A stretch of DNA of 64,000 bases, from assembly GCF_000737325.1 (NCBI RefSeq), contig NZ_CP011125.1, positions 9,995,945 through 10,059,944 of the forward strand, written 5' to 3'. The notes below the pieces were generated by a model. The model saw nothing but the letters and a program-made list of their open reading frames with translations. It did not search any database and had not been told where the DNA came from. Within the stretch, counting starts at the first letter, position 1, and the number at the start of each line of letters is the position of its first letter. The position numbers were made by a program, and so were the translations under genes. The DNA is from Sandaracinus amylolyticus (GTDB lineage: Bacteria > Myxococcota_A > Polyangia > Polyangiales > Sandaracinaceae). Positions 54,234 through 64,000 of the stretch are shown in pieces.

Positions 54234-55258
54234 CAGACGTCGGCTCCGCGCATCTCGATCGTGTACGTGCGCTCGTCGCGCGTGGTGATGTCGACGTCGA
54301 CGTCGAGGAAGCGGCGCAGCACCTCGGCCTGGGTGCGCGCGTGCGAGCTCGGCTCGGTGGTGGTGAAGAGGCCGCCCTTGCCGATCGCCATCGGGAGCAG
54401 GAGCTGATCGGCGAGGTGCTCCTCGATCGCCGCGTCGCTCTCGTGGAACGCGAGGGCACGACCGATCGCGATCTCCGCGACCTGCTCGGCGCGCAGGCCG
54501 CGCTCGCCGAACGAGACGAAGAGCGCGGTGCCGTGCTCGTACACGATCTCGACCTGGAAGACGTTGCCGGGCCCGAGCGCCTCGTCGAGCACGCGGCGCT
54601 CCATCTGATCTCGCGCGAGCCCGAGGCGCTCCTTCCCGACGCGCAGCTCGCGATCCGCGATCGGCTCGGAGAGCCCGGCGATGGTCGCGGTGGCGCGGCG
54701 CGACTTCTCGGCGCCGCGCTCCTCGCGCTCGAAGCGACCGAGCTCGCCCGGCGTGATGCGCGCGGTGAAGAGCCCGCCGCCCTTCGGGTAGAAGCCGGGG
54801 CGCTCGAGCGAGACCTGGACCTTCACGCCCATCGTCGCGAGCGCGGGGGCCCAGCACTTCTCGAGGAACTCGAACGGCGGCGCGGCCGGGTTGTGGGTGC
54901 CGCCCTCGAGCGTGACGACGCTCGGCTCGGGCGCGCGGAGGAGCGCGGGTGTGATCGTCTGGAGCACGAGCGTCGCGCTGCCCGCGGTGTCGATCGCGAC
55001 GCGATGCTCGCCTCCTTTGATCGCGCGCGGTCGGAACGAGAGCGCGGTCGATCCGATCGCGTCCCCCGAGACCTCGGCGTTGCACACCGACGCCGCGGCG
55101 CGGACCGCGACGAGGTGCTGCGTCGCGAGGCCGGGTTTGTCGCGGCCGGCGCGGATGCGCTCGATCTTGAATGGCCTGCGCGTGACCATCGAGAGCGAGA
55201 GGGCGCTCCGAAGGACCTGCCCGCCTCCCTCACCGATCGATCCGTCGATCACCAGCAT
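54233..55258 (-). CDS. rtcA: RNA 3'-terminal phosphate cyclase
   Basis: A 341-residue enzyme that converts RNA 3'-phosphates to 2',3'-cyclic phosphates via an AMP intermediate. Family parts: the N-terminal [32 protein letters not shown]-like (here [16 protein letters not shown]), FYPKGGG, and near the C-terminus [15 protein letters not shown], which contains the likely nucleotidylated histidine. The ATG at 55258 is preferred over one 36 bp upstream. No rtcB adjoins it. Its presumed activator gene rtcR lies 7 kb away, so regulation may be in trans. Confidence 0.95.
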   Translation of the reverse strand: MLVIDGSIGEGGGQVLRSALSLSMVTRRPFKIERIRAGRDKPGLATQHLVAVRAAASVCNAEVSGDAIGSTALSFRPRAIKGGEHRVAIDTAGSATLVLQTITPALLRAPEPSVVTLEGGTHNPAAPPFEFLEKCWAPALATMGVKVQVSLERPGFYPKGGGLFTARITPGELGRFEREERGAEKSRRATATIAGLSEPIADRELRVGKERLGLARDQMERRVLDEALGPGNVFQVEIVYEHGTALFVSFGERGLRAEQVAEIAIGRALAFHESDAAIEEHLADQLLLPMAIGKGGLFTTTEPSSHARTQAEVLRRFLDVDVDITTRDERTYTIEMRGADV

Positions 55259-55374
55259 CGCCCGGGCTCTCCTCGGCGCACATCGTACGAGCATCGCGCG
55301 CGCCTTGGAACGACTCCGTCACGAGTTCCGAAAGCTCCTCGCCACGGGACGGAGTGCGTGTAATTTCGGCGGCC

Positions 55375-58300
55375 ATGAAACCAGCCGCTTCGGTCTTCAC
55401 TCTCCTCGTGCTCGTCTTGGCTGTCGTCGCGAGCACACCCGGATGCGGCGGAGGTGACGACGACACGCCGACGCTGATGGACTCGGGGATGCCGCAGCGC
55501 GACGCGTCGGGCCCCGACGCGCAGGCGGACATCGACGCCACGCCGGTGCCGGGCTGCGGCGACGGGACGCGCAGCGCGAGCGAGGCGTGCGACGACGGCG
55601 ATCTCGTGGCCGGCGACGGCTGCTCGCCGACCTGCGAGGTCGAGCACGGCTTCGGCTGCCTCGGATCGCCGAGCGTGTGTCGCTCGAGCTGCGGGGACGG
55701 CGAGGTCGCGAGCGACGAGGAGTGCGACGACGACGACACCGCGCCGCTCGACGGCTGCAACGGGTCGTGCGGCATCGAGGCCGGCTGGTCGTGCACCGGC
55801 GAGCCGAGCGTCTGCATCGAGAGCTGCGGCGACGGAGCGATCGATCCGGGCGAGCAGTGCGACGACGGCGACGTCGACGAGGGCGACGGCTGCTCGAGCG
55901 CGTGCCGCGTCGAGGGCGGATGGACGTGCAGCGGAACGCCGAGCACGTGCGCGACGGTCTGCGGCGACGGAATGGTGGTCGCGGGCGAGGCCTGCGACGA
56001 CGGCGACACGAGCGCGAGCGACGGCTGCAGCGCGACCTGCGAGATCGAGGCGGGCTGGTCGTGCGAGGGCGCGCCGAGCGTGTGCGCCGCGGGCTGCGGC
56101 GACGGCATCGTGGCCGGCATGGAGCAGTGCGACGACGGCGACGGGACCGCGGGCGACGGATGCTCGCCGTCGTGCCGCATCGAGACCGGCTGGGCGTGCA
56201 GCGGGATGCCGAGCGCGTGCACGCCGGTGTGCGGCGACGGGGTCGTCGCGGGCGGCGAGGCGTGCGACGACGACGACGCCGATCCTGGTGACGGATGCAG
56301 CGCGACGTGCACCGTCGAGCGCGGCTTCTCGTGCGTGGGCGTGATGCCGAGCGTGTGCGCGTCGATCTGCGGCGACGGGATCGTCGCGAGCGTCGAGTCG
56401 TGCGACGACGGAGACCTCGAGTCGGGCGACGGCTGCGACGCGACGTGCGCGACCGAGTTCGCCTATGGATGCACCGGCGAGCCGAGCGCGTGCGTGCGCA
56501 TCGATCACGCGCTCGACGTCGCGCTCGGCGACCGCGGCGGGTGCACGCTGACGATGAACGGCGCGCTGCGCTGCTGGGGCGACAACACGCGCGGCGAGGT
56601 GGGCGACGGGACGACGGCGCCGCGCTTCCTGCCGGTCACGACGATGCCCGACCTGTTCACCCAGGTGGACTTCGGCGGTCAGTTCGCGTGCGCGCTCCAC
56701 GAGGACGCGACGGTGTGGTGCTGGGGCAGCAACGCGGCGCGCCAGCAGGGCCCCGGAGCGGTCGGCGCGGCGCGGCTCGCGCCCGGGCGCATCGGCGTGA
56801 TCGAGACGATGACGATGAGCGCGGTCGCGACGGGACAGGAGCACGCGTGCGCGCTCGACGAGGCGGGCGACGCGTGGTGCTGGGGCGACAACGACAACGG
56901 CCAGCTCGGTCGCGGCGGCCCCGACCGGAACGACAGCGCGGCGCCGATGGTGGTCGACCTCGTACCCGCCGCGGTCGCGCTGAGCGCGGGCACCGATCAC
57001 ACCTGTGTGGTGCACGACGACGGCCACGCGTCGTGCTGGGGCGACGACGATCAGGGGCAGCTCGGCGACGGCGGGACGAACACCGACCAGAGCCTGCCGG
57101 TGCGCGTGCTGGCGCTCGCGGACGTCGTGGAGATCGCGGCGGGCGGCGATCACACCTGCGCGCGCCTGCGCGACGGCGCCGTGCGCTGCTGGGGCGACAA
57201 CCAGCGCGGCCAGCTCGGCATCGGCATGATGCCGGATCAGCCGACGCCGGTCGCAGTGACGCTGCCCGGCCCGGCGACCGCGATCACCGCGGGGACGTGG
57301 CACACGTGCGCGCTGGTCGATGGCGGCGCGTACTGCTGGGGTGATGGAGCCGCCGGTCAGATCGGTGATGGCTCGCGTCTGTCGTGGCGCACGCCGCGCG
57401 CGGTGACCTCGACGGGCGCGACGCTGACCGCGATCGACGCGGGCGCGACCGGCACGTGTGCGATCACCAGCGCGGGCGCGCGCGTGTGCTGGGGCCAGGG
57501 CGACCTCGCGCAGCTCGGGCTGATCGCACCGGCGCAGCGCGAGCCGGCGGCGGTGTCGATCGATGCGTCGACGGTCGCGACGATCGCGGGAACGCGCCCG
57601 CGTCGTCACGCGGTGTGGTGCGCCGCGAGCAGCGCGGACGGTGCGCTCTCGTGCTGGGGCAACTCGGAGACGGGGCTGGTGCTCGACGCGCTCGCGTCGG
57701 ACGCGCTGGTGCCGCGCGCCGCGGTGGCGATCGAGGACGTGGTCGAGCTCGGGATGGGCGAGCGCTTCGCGTGCGCGCGCCTCGACGGCGGCGCGGTGCG
57801 GTGCTGGGGCGACAACAGCCAGCGCCAGCTCGGCCAGGGCACCTCGGTGGTGGACTCGGCGTCGCCGCTGAGCGTGATGGCGCTGCCCGCCGGGCAGGCG
57901 CAGATCGCGGTCGGTGGCGAGTTCGCGTGCGCGCGCGACGCGGGCGGCGTCGTGCGGTGCTGGGGCGACTCGGCACAGCGGCAGGTGGGCTTCGACGCGG
58001 TGACCGACTCGGGCGTCGCGACGCCGATCCCCGGCGCGGAGAGCGCGATCGCGATCGCGGCCGGCGAGCTCCACGCGTGCGCGATCGTGAGCGCGAGCGG
58101 TGGCGCGGGCACGGTGCGCTGCTGGGGCGCCGACGATCAGGGCCAGCACGGCGACGGCTCGCCGGGGGGCGCGCGTCACACCGCGCTCGACGTGCCCGAG
58201 CTGGGCCTCGCGACGCAGGTCGCGCTCGGTCGCGCCCACACGTGCGCGCTGCTGGTCTCGGGTCGCGTGTCGTGCTGGGGCGACAACGCGCTCGGTCAGG

Positions 58301-58653
58301 TGGGCGACGGCGGCACGGCGGATCGGTTCGCGCCGCGCGAGGTGGTCGGGCTCACCGACGTCGCGCAGATCGCGGCGGGCTGGGATCACACCTGCGCGCG
58401 CCGGACCGACGGCAGCGTGTGGTGCTGGGGCGCGGCGGTGGACGGTCAGCTCGGCGCGGGCGCGACCACGCCGTTCGTGACGATGCCGGTGCAGCTCGAG
58501 GGCGTGAGCGGCGCGACGGACGTGGCGGCGACCGGGACCTCGACGTGCGTCCGCGACGCGGGCGGCGTGCGGTGTGTGGGCTTCCACGGCTTCGCGCAGC
58601 TCGGCGCGGGGCTCACGCTGCGCCCGCTGGTGCCCACCGGGGCGCCGCTGTGA
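55375..58653 (+). CDS. Giant lipoprotein with DUF4215 Cys-rich repeats and RCC1 repeats
   Basis: A 1092-residue lipoprotein. The signal ends at STPGC, then a Gly/Asp/Thr-rich linker. Seven DUF4215-type repeats (CGDGxxxxxExCDDGD...GDGCSxxC) follow, then fourteen RCC1-type blades, most with a CWG-D-x-x-x-G-Q-x-G signature (the last reads [11 protein letters not shown]). This combination of Cys-rich and RCC1 repeats is characteristic of the myxobacterial envelope. Its role is unknown, possibly adhesion or binding at the surface. It is divergent from rtcA. Its end overlaps the next gene by 4 bp (GTGA). Confidence 0.93.
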   Translation: MKPAASVFTLLVLVLAVVASTPGCGGGDDDTPTLMDSGMPQRDASGPDAQADIDATPVPGCGDGTRSASEACDDGDLVAGDGCSPTCEVEHGFGCLGSPSVCRSSCGDGEVASDEECDDDDTAPLDGCNGSCGIEAGWSCTGEPSVCIESCGDGAIDPGEQCDDGDVDEGDGCSSACRVEGGWTCSGTPSTCATVCGDGMVVAGEACDDGDTSASDGCSATCEIEAGWSCEGAPSVCAAGCGDGIVAGMEQCDDGDGTAGDGCSPSCRIETGWACSGMPSACTPVCGDGVVAGGEACDDDDADPGDGCSATCTVERGFSCVGVMPSVCASICGDGIVASVESCDDGDLESGDGCDATCATEFAYGCTGEPSACVRIDHALDVALGDRGGCTLTMNGALRCWGDNTRGEVGDGTTAPRFLPVTTMPDLFTQVDFGGQFACALHEDATVWCWGSNAARQQGPGAVGAARLAPGRIGVIETMTMSAVATGQEHACALDEAGDAWCWGDNDNGQLGRGGPDRNDSAAPMVVDLVPAAVALSAGTDHTCVVHDDGHASCWGDDDQGQLGDGGTNTDQSLPVRVLALADVVEIAAGGDHTCARLRDGAVRCWGDNQRGQLGIGMMPDQPTPVAVTLPGPATAITAGTWHTCALVDGGAYCWGDGAAGQIGDGSRLSWRTPRAVTSTGATLTAIDAGATGTCAITSAGARVCWGQGDLAQLGLIAPAQREPAAVSIDASTVATIAGTRPRRHAVWCAASSADGALSCWGNSETGLVLDALASDALVPRAAVAIEDVVELGMGERFACARLDGGAVRCWGDNSQRQLGQGTSVVDSASPLSVMALPAGQAQIAVGGEFACARDAGGVVRCWGDSAQRQVGFDAVTDSGVATPIPGAESAIAIAAGELHACAIVSASGGAGTVRCWGADDQGQHGDGSPGGARHTALDVPELGLATQVALGRAHTCALLVSGRVSCWGDNALGQVGDGGTADRFAPREVVGLTDVAQIAAGWDHTCARRTDGSVWCWGAAVDGQLGAGATTPFVTMPVQLEGVSGATDVAATGTSTCVRDAGGVRCVGFHGFAQLGAGLTLRPLVPTGAPL

Positions 58654-59330
58654 GCACGATCTTCGACGCGCCTCCCGCCGACGACGGCGGGGGGCGCGCC
58701 GAGGTCCCCGAGGGCTTCCTCGACACCACGCCGCGAGCGCGCGTCGCGCAGGTCGCGCTCGGCATGAACGTGGCCTGGTTCGCGCTCTACCTGGTCGTGC
58801 TCGCCGCGCAGGATCTCGTGCTCCCGAGCGTCGACGATCTCGCGGTGTGGGATGCGCGAGACCGCTTCTGGGACGTGGCGGAGCCGATCGAGATCGTGCT
58901 GCGCCTGTGCACCGCCGTCGTGTTCCTCGTGTGGCTGCACCGGGCGAGCAAGAACGCGCACGTGCTGAGCGAGACGAAGCTGCAGTTCACGCCCGGCGCC
59001 GCGGTGGGCGTGTGGTTCGCGCCGTGCGTGAACGCGTGGGTGCCGTACCAGGTCGTGCGGGAGATCGATCGCGCGAGCGCGCCCGAGCCGAGCGCGGTCG
59101 ACACGGGCCTGGTCGCAGGCTGGTGGGCGTGCTGGATCGGCTCGCTGATCATCACGCGGTTCGTGCTCGCACAGGGCGAGTCGGTGGAGACGACGCTCGT
59201 CGCCGGGAGCTTCCTCGCGCACCTGACCGCGGCGGTGCTCGCGATCCTCGTGGTCGAGCGCATCCGCAAGAACCAGCTCGCGCGCGCGACGCGCGACGAC
59301 ATCCACGGCATCGCCGCGACGTTCGCCTGA
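58650..59330 (+). CDS. Membrane protein, DUF4328-type
   Basis: A 226-residue protein with about four membrane helices. The stretch from [19 protein letters not shown] to [15 protein letters not shown] matches the DUF4328 pattern (a helix, a Pro-x-x-Ala-x-x-x-W turn, then Pro-Tyr-Gln-x-x). It ends in a helix and a basic tail. The function is unknown. It is coupled to the RCC1 lipoprotein through GTGA and may act in its placement. Confidence 0.75.
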   Translation: MSTIFDAPPADDGGGRAEVPEGFLDTTPRARVAQVALGMNVAWFALYLVVLAAQDLVLPSVDDLAVWDARDRFWDVAEPIEIVLRLCTAVVFLVWLHRASKNAHVLSETKLQFTPGAAVGVWFAPCVNAWVPYQVVREIDRASAPEPSAVDTGLVAGWWACWIGSLIITRFVLAQGESVETTLVAGSFLAHLTAAVLAILVVERIRKNQLARATRDDIHGIAATFA

Positions 59331-59334
59331 ACGA

Positions 59335-60144
59335 TCAGCTGTAGCCGGAGCCGCCCTCGGAGGGCACCGGCACGATCCCGCCGAAGCCGCCCGCGGCGCT
59401 GCGCCGCAGCCCGAGCACGGCGAGCGCGCGACGCACGAGCGAGCGGTATCCGGGCGGCGGCCGCACGTCGAGCGCGCGCTCGCTCGCGTCGCCCGGCGTC
59501 GAGCCGAGGATCTCGACGCCGCCGTCTTTCCAGCCGTGGAGCACGTGCGCGAGATCGTCGTCGAGCGCGGTCTGCGCGGCGCGCCGGATCGCGCGCTCGA
59601 TGCCGTGCGCGCGCAGCAGGCGCGCCGACGGGAAGTCCTGGGGGAACACGATCCACCGCCCGTCGTACGTGCCCGGCGTCGGGATGCCCGTGCCGCGCCA
59701 CGAGTCGAGCAAGAACGCGGGCGGCGCGTCGAGCGGCAGCGCAGCGCTCTCCAGCGTCCGCGTGCCCGCGGCGATCGCGCCGGCGACCAGGTGCGCGACG
59801 TCGCCGGGCGGTGCACCGGCCGCCGCGTTGAAGACCGGGATGGGGCGATAGCCGCGCGCGACGAGCGAGATGCCGGTGCGCACCGACTCCGTCGCGGGCA
59901 GATCGATCACCAGCGCCGCGCGACGCTTCGCGGGCGTGTGCACGCGCTCCGGCGCGGCCCGGTATCCATCGTCCTCGCCGATCGTCTCGATGATCGGCGC
60001 GGGCGCCCACGACACGTCGATCGGCTCGACCTGCGTGCTGCGGCCGCGCTCCATCACCGCGAAGACGACGGGCTTCACCCAGGGCGACCACGGCGCGCCA
60101 TCGGGCGCCCACGCGGCGTAGATCTGCTCACGCTCGAGCGACAT
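59335..60144 (-). CDS. Hypothetical protein of the glutathionylspermidine-synthase-like operon
   Basis: A 269-residue soluble protein; no family recognised. It begins MSLEREQIYAAWAPDGAPWSPW and has several alpha/beta-type strands (AALVIDLPATESVR). It then has RPIPVFNAAAGAPPGDVAHL and a SWRGTGIPTPGTYDGRWIVF segment. Its start overlaps the end of the upstream synthase-like gene by 17 bp, so the two are co-translated. It is most likely a partner or processing factor of that enzyme. Confidence 0.65.
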   Translation of the reverse strand: MSLEREQIYAAWAPDGAPWSPWVKPVVFAVMERGRSTQVEPIDVSWAPAPIIETIGEDDGYRAAPERVHTPAKRRAALVIDLPATESVRTGISLVARGYRPIPVFNAAAGAPPGDVAHLVAGAIAAGTRTLESAALPLDAPPAFLLDSWRGTGIPTPGTYDGRWIVFPQDFPSARLLRAHGIERAIRRAAQTALDDDLAHVLHGWKDGGVEILGSTPGDASERALDVRPPPGYRSLVRRALAVLGLRRSAAGGFGGIVPVPSEGGSGYS

Positions 60145-61381
60145 CGGGCTCCTCGATCACGCGGTCCTCGCTCACCAACACGCCCGCTTCGCGGGCGCGA
60201 TCGTCGATGCGCGGATGCGCCGACAGACGCGCGTACGCGCCCGCGATCGCTCCGTCGACGACGAACACGCCGAGGCACGGGTACATCGGGCCCTCGGGTG
60301 TGCTCACCGCGAGCGTCTCGAACGAGCGCTGCGCGATCCACGCGCGCGGATGACGGCGCACGTCGCGCAGCGCGCGCGCCCACTCGCGCGGCGCGGTCGC
60401 GCCGGGGATCGTGACTCCGTCGCCGACGCGCCCGAGCACGGGCTTGAGCACCCACTCGCCCGACGCGACGTCGACCTCGCGCACGTCGCGCGTCTCGGGA
60501 AGGAGCGCGCGCCACGCGGGCATCGCGAGCCCGAGCGCGTCCCACGTGAGCGGGAACCGCTTGCTCTGCGTGAGCAGCGCCGCGCCGGGGTTCGCGACCG
60601 GCGTGCGCGCGCCGCGGAAGAAGCGCCACCACGCGCTCTCGAGCAGCAGGTTCGGCAGCCACTCCGCGGGGAAGAAGCGGAAGAGTGTGTCGAGCGGTGC
60701 GCCTGCGACGTGCGCGCGCCCGCGACGCCACGCGAGATCGTGGGGCCCGCACGGGAGGCCCTCGAGCCCGATCGCGCGCAGCCGATCGGCGAGGAAGAAC
60801 GTCACCTGGCGATCGTCGTTGTACGCGGTCGCGTGCACCAGCCCGATGCGCGCGCCGACGCGCGTGGCGCGCGCGATCGACGCCGCGAGCGCGCCCCCGG
60901 GATCCCCCGCGGGGCGCGCGCCGGCGTGGTGCTGCGCGATCAGCGACGAGAGCGCGCCGCCCTCGATGAGCCCGCCGGGCACGTCGCTGTTCGCCTCGGA
61001 GATGCGCCACCCCTGCGGCGTCGGATGGAAGTCGAACCGCACGAACCGCGCGATCCCGGGCGAGGGCGCGCCGAGCAATCGCGCGCGCAGCACCGCGTGG
61101 ATCGGAAGCGGCAGCGCGAGGCGCGCGATCGCGCGCGGCGACGCGAGGATGGCGCGCTCCGCATCGAGCAGCTCGCGCGCGAGCTCGAGCGCGAGCGCCG
61201 CGACGTGCTCCCACGTGCGACGCGCGATGCACAGCGCGTACGGCGCGATCACCGAGACGTCGCCGACCTGCGGATCCCACTTGTGATGATCGAAGATCAG
61301 CCGCCGCCGCAGCGCGGCGTGCGCCTCGGGTGCCAGCGCCGGGGTGCACGCGAGCGGGATCGGGATCGCGGCGTCGATCAC
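60128..61381 (-). CDS. Glutathionylspermidine-synthase-like enzyme
   Basis: A 417-residue protein of the glutathionylspermidine synthase preATP-grasp/ATP-grasp class. The family's DFH..G..-E-N-D-P segment is seen in DFHPTPQGWRISEANSDVPG. Other parts are AWRALLPETRD, GEWVLKPVLGRVGDGV (ATP-binding) and a C-terminal AYARLSAHPRID. Family members ligate an amine to a peptide, but many relatives (YjfC, YgiC) have unknown substrates. A GTG start (61381) overlaps the upstream stop (GTGA). Together with the membrane protein and the hypothetical it forms a three-gene unit. Confidence 0.82.
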   Translation of the reverse strand: MIDAAIPIPLACTPALAPEAHAALRRRLIFDHHKWDPQVGDVSVIAPYALCIARRTWEHVAALALELARELLDAERAILASPRAIARLALPLPIHAVLRARLLGAPSPGIARFVRFDFHPTPQGWRISEANSDVPGGLIEGGALSSLIAQHHAGARPAGDPGGALAASIARATRVGARIGLVHATAYNDDRQVTFFLADRLRAIGLEGLPCGPHDLAWRRGRAHVAGAPLDTLFRFFPAEWLPNLLLESAWWRFFRGARTPVANPGAALLTQSKRFPLTWDALGLAMPAWRALLPETRDVREVDVASGEWVLKPVLGRVGDGVTIPGATAPREWARALRDVRRHPRAWIAQRSFETLAVSTPEGPMYPCLGVFVVDGAIAGAYARLSAHPRIDDRAREAGVLVSEDRVIEEPDVARA

Positions 61382-62169
61382 GCGGGCAGACCCTGCGCCG
61401 CAACGACGACGCCTGCGCTCGCGAGATAGACCGACGCGGCGAGGATCGCGACGGCGCTCGACCGCGACGGCACACCGCGCGCGAGCACGCGCTCGACCGC
61501 TCCCGCGAGCACGACGAGCACGAGCGCGGGCCACGCCGCGACGACGAACGTCTCGATCGTGTGCGACAGCGAGACCCAGTCGCCCGCCGCTGCGCGCCCG
61601 CCGATCGCGCCGACCGCGATCAACAGCGCGCCCACGCGCACGCCGCTGCCGACGTCGCGATCGATCGTGATCGCGTCCGCCGCGCCGCCGACGAGGTGCA
61701 CGCCGAGCCACGATCCCGCGAGCAGGATCGTCGCGAGCCCGCTCGCCGCGACGACGCACCACCACCCCGGCCCATCGCCCACGTTGCCGCCGGCGAACGC
61801 GAATCCCGCGCCGATGGTCGCACCCGCGAACGCGGCGAGCGCAGCTGGATTGCGACGCTCGAGCACGTCGTCGCGCAGCGAGAGCCCGAGCAGGTGGAAC
61901 AGCGCGACCGTCGTCCCGAGCCACGCGAGGCCCATCACGTCGTAGAAGAACGTGTACTCGACGCTCGTGCGCACGTCGGACGCGGAGATCGTCGCGAGCG
62001 TCCCGTGCACCACGACCAGCGCGAGCGCGAACGCGACCCACACCCAGCGTCGCGTCGCCGTCGGCGCATGGAGCGACGAGAGCGACATCGTCGGCACGAG
62101 CGCGCGCCACAGCGTGATCGCGGCGACGACGCCCGATGCGACCAGCACGAGGGTCTCGTCGTCGGACAC
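61378..62169 (-). CDS. Seven-helix membrane protein (possibly DUF350-like)
   Basis: A 263-residue protein with about seven hydrophobic segments. A late part (ITIDRDVGSGVRVGALLIAV, then GGRAAAGDWVS) is loosely similar to the repeat of DUF350 proteins. DUF350 proteins often sit beside glutathionylspermidine-synthase-like genes in other bacteria, so the similarity fits the context but is not firm. It is the first gene of the operon. It starts at a GTG (62169). Confidence 0.6.
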   Translation of the reverse strand: MSDDETLVLVASGVVAAITLWRALVPTMSLSSLHAPTATRRWVWVAFALALVVVHGTLATISASDVRTSVEYTFFYDVMGLAWLGTTVALFHLLGLSLRDDVLERRNPAALAAFAGATIGAGFAFAGGNVGDGPGWWCVVAASGLATILLAGSWLGVHLVGGAADAITIDRDVGSGVRVGALLIAVGAIGGRAAAGDWVSLSHTIETFVVAAWPALVLVVLAGAVERVLARGVPSRSSAVAILAASVYLASAGVVVAAQGLPA

Positions 62170-62207
62170 GCGAGCAGTCTACGCGGACGCGAGCGGATCT
62201 CGATACA

Positions 62208-62264
62208 GCGCGTCTCGCTCTCACGCTCGAGCGCGAGGTACTCGGCGTAGCTCATCCGCGCCAT
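62208..62264 (-). pseudogene. Remnant of an Uma2-family gene (N-terminus only)
   Basis: The minus-strand frame from ATG 62264 reads MARMSYAEYLALERESETR, which matches the start of Uma2/DUF820 endonuclease-fold proteins, where the next residues are usually HEYxxGE. Here the match stops after ETR and all frames diverge. It looks like a decayed copy left between two transcription units. Support rests on about 19 residues. Confidence 0.35.
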
Positions 62265-62316
62265 CACGATGGATCTAGCAGCCGCGCGCCTTGCGACGCT
62301 GGGATAAGCTCCGCGC

Positions 62317-63931
<1,615 letters not shown>

Positions 63932-63948
<17 letters not shown>

Positions 63949-64000
63949 TGGCCTTCGCGCGCAGCAGCTGGGTCGGCGTCATCCCGAACGTGCTGCGCAT
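63932..64000 (-). CDS. C-terminus of an AraC-type regulator (partial)
   Basis: The last 22 codons of a minus-strand gene that begins beyond the right edge. It reads MRSTFGMTPTQLLRAKAITPSA and resembles the end of an AraC/XylS HTH, where FGMTPTQ follows the second helix. It overlaps the end of rtcR by 17 bp. Only this fragment is visible. Confidence 0.45.

Noticed and set aside
55259-55374. Possible sigma54 (-24/-12) promoter upstream of rtcA
   Set aside because: A TGGC occurs on the minus strand but no GC is found at the required spacing for the -12 element.
55249-58587. 1112-codon minus-strand frame opposite the RCC1 lipoprotein
   Set aside because: Low-complexity Arg/Ala/His/Asp sequence opposite a clearly coding repeat gene.

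Overview
The window is very GC-rich, densely packed bacterial DNA with short intergenic gaps, many GTG starts and many 4-bp ATGA/GTGA/TGATG gene overlaps. Several features point to a myxobacterium of the Polyangiales, probably Sandaracinus-like. These are a MYXO-CTERM-type sorting tail (33143..32232), a lipoprotein with seven DUF4215 Cys-rich repeats plus RCC1 repeats (55375..58653), a Ser/Thr kinase with PEGA domains, and many TPR-like or lipoprotein hypotheticals. The organism name is an inference. No rRNA, tRNA, CRISPR array, complete insertion sequence or prophage was seen; this looks like ordinary chromosome.

Layout. 1-4.2 kb: the C-terminus of an FAD monooxygenase, a coupled hypothetical, an acyl-CoA dehydrogenase and a UbiA-type prenyltransferase. 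4.7-8.5 kb: two D-Ala-D-Ala-ligase-like ATP-grasp enzymes, a GNAT acetyltransferase and a Cys-rich metal-binding protein, the last three coupled. 8.5-20.8 kb: a small secreted protein, a stand-alone ClpX-type zinc-finger protein, a PLP aminotransferase, a fused DctQ-DctM TRAP transporter with a duplicated EF-hand-like tail, serC, an MFS exporter, a methyltransferase, an alpha/beta hydrolase, an unusual GntR-TetR-NFACT-R fusion and an NAD(P)-binding protein. 20.8-24.1 kb: the glyoxylate bypass operon aceB-aceA with an AT-rich, motif-bearing leader and a strong terminator. 24.3-32.2 kb: small membrane and lipoprotein genes, a frameshifted multihaem cytochrome, an SDR-queA pair, a secreted beta-propeller-like protein, ung, a DinB-fold protein and a deoxyhypusine-synthase-family enzyme.

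32.2-43.5 kb: a MYXO-CTERM protein, a creatininase-family hydrolase, a small membrane protein plus TetR regulator behind two copies of a palindromic operator, the PEGA kinase, a WbuC-type cupin, a SulP transporter divergent from an NtrC-type two-component pair, and ftsB. 43.5-50.3 kb: membrane and lipoprotein genes, gcvPB, and a GGDEF-EAL protein. 50.3-51.1 kb: a gene-free stretch with a long inverted repeat enclosing a near-perfect hairpin and two tandem-repeat arrays, followed by a Lys-rich-tailed protein. 51.7-55.3 kb: an ECF sigma factor with a SnoaL-like tail, a divergent small protein, and a translationally coupled rtcA / NAD(P)-binding / lipoprotein operon. 55.4-59.3 kb: the DUF4215-RCC1 lipoprotein and a DUF4328-type membrane protein. 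59.3-64 kb: an operon around a glutathionylspermidine-synthase-like enzyme, then rtcR, the CARF-sigma54 activator of RNA repair, and the tail of a gene on the minus strand.

The most unusual items are the GntR-TetR-NFACT-R fusion, the EF-hand-tailed TRAP permease, the pair of similarly built inverted-repeat elements at 5974-6157 and 50285-50458, the double ATP-grasp/GNAT cluster, the glutathionylspermidine-synthase-like operon, and rtcR and rtcA lying about 7 kb apart with no rtcB between them.
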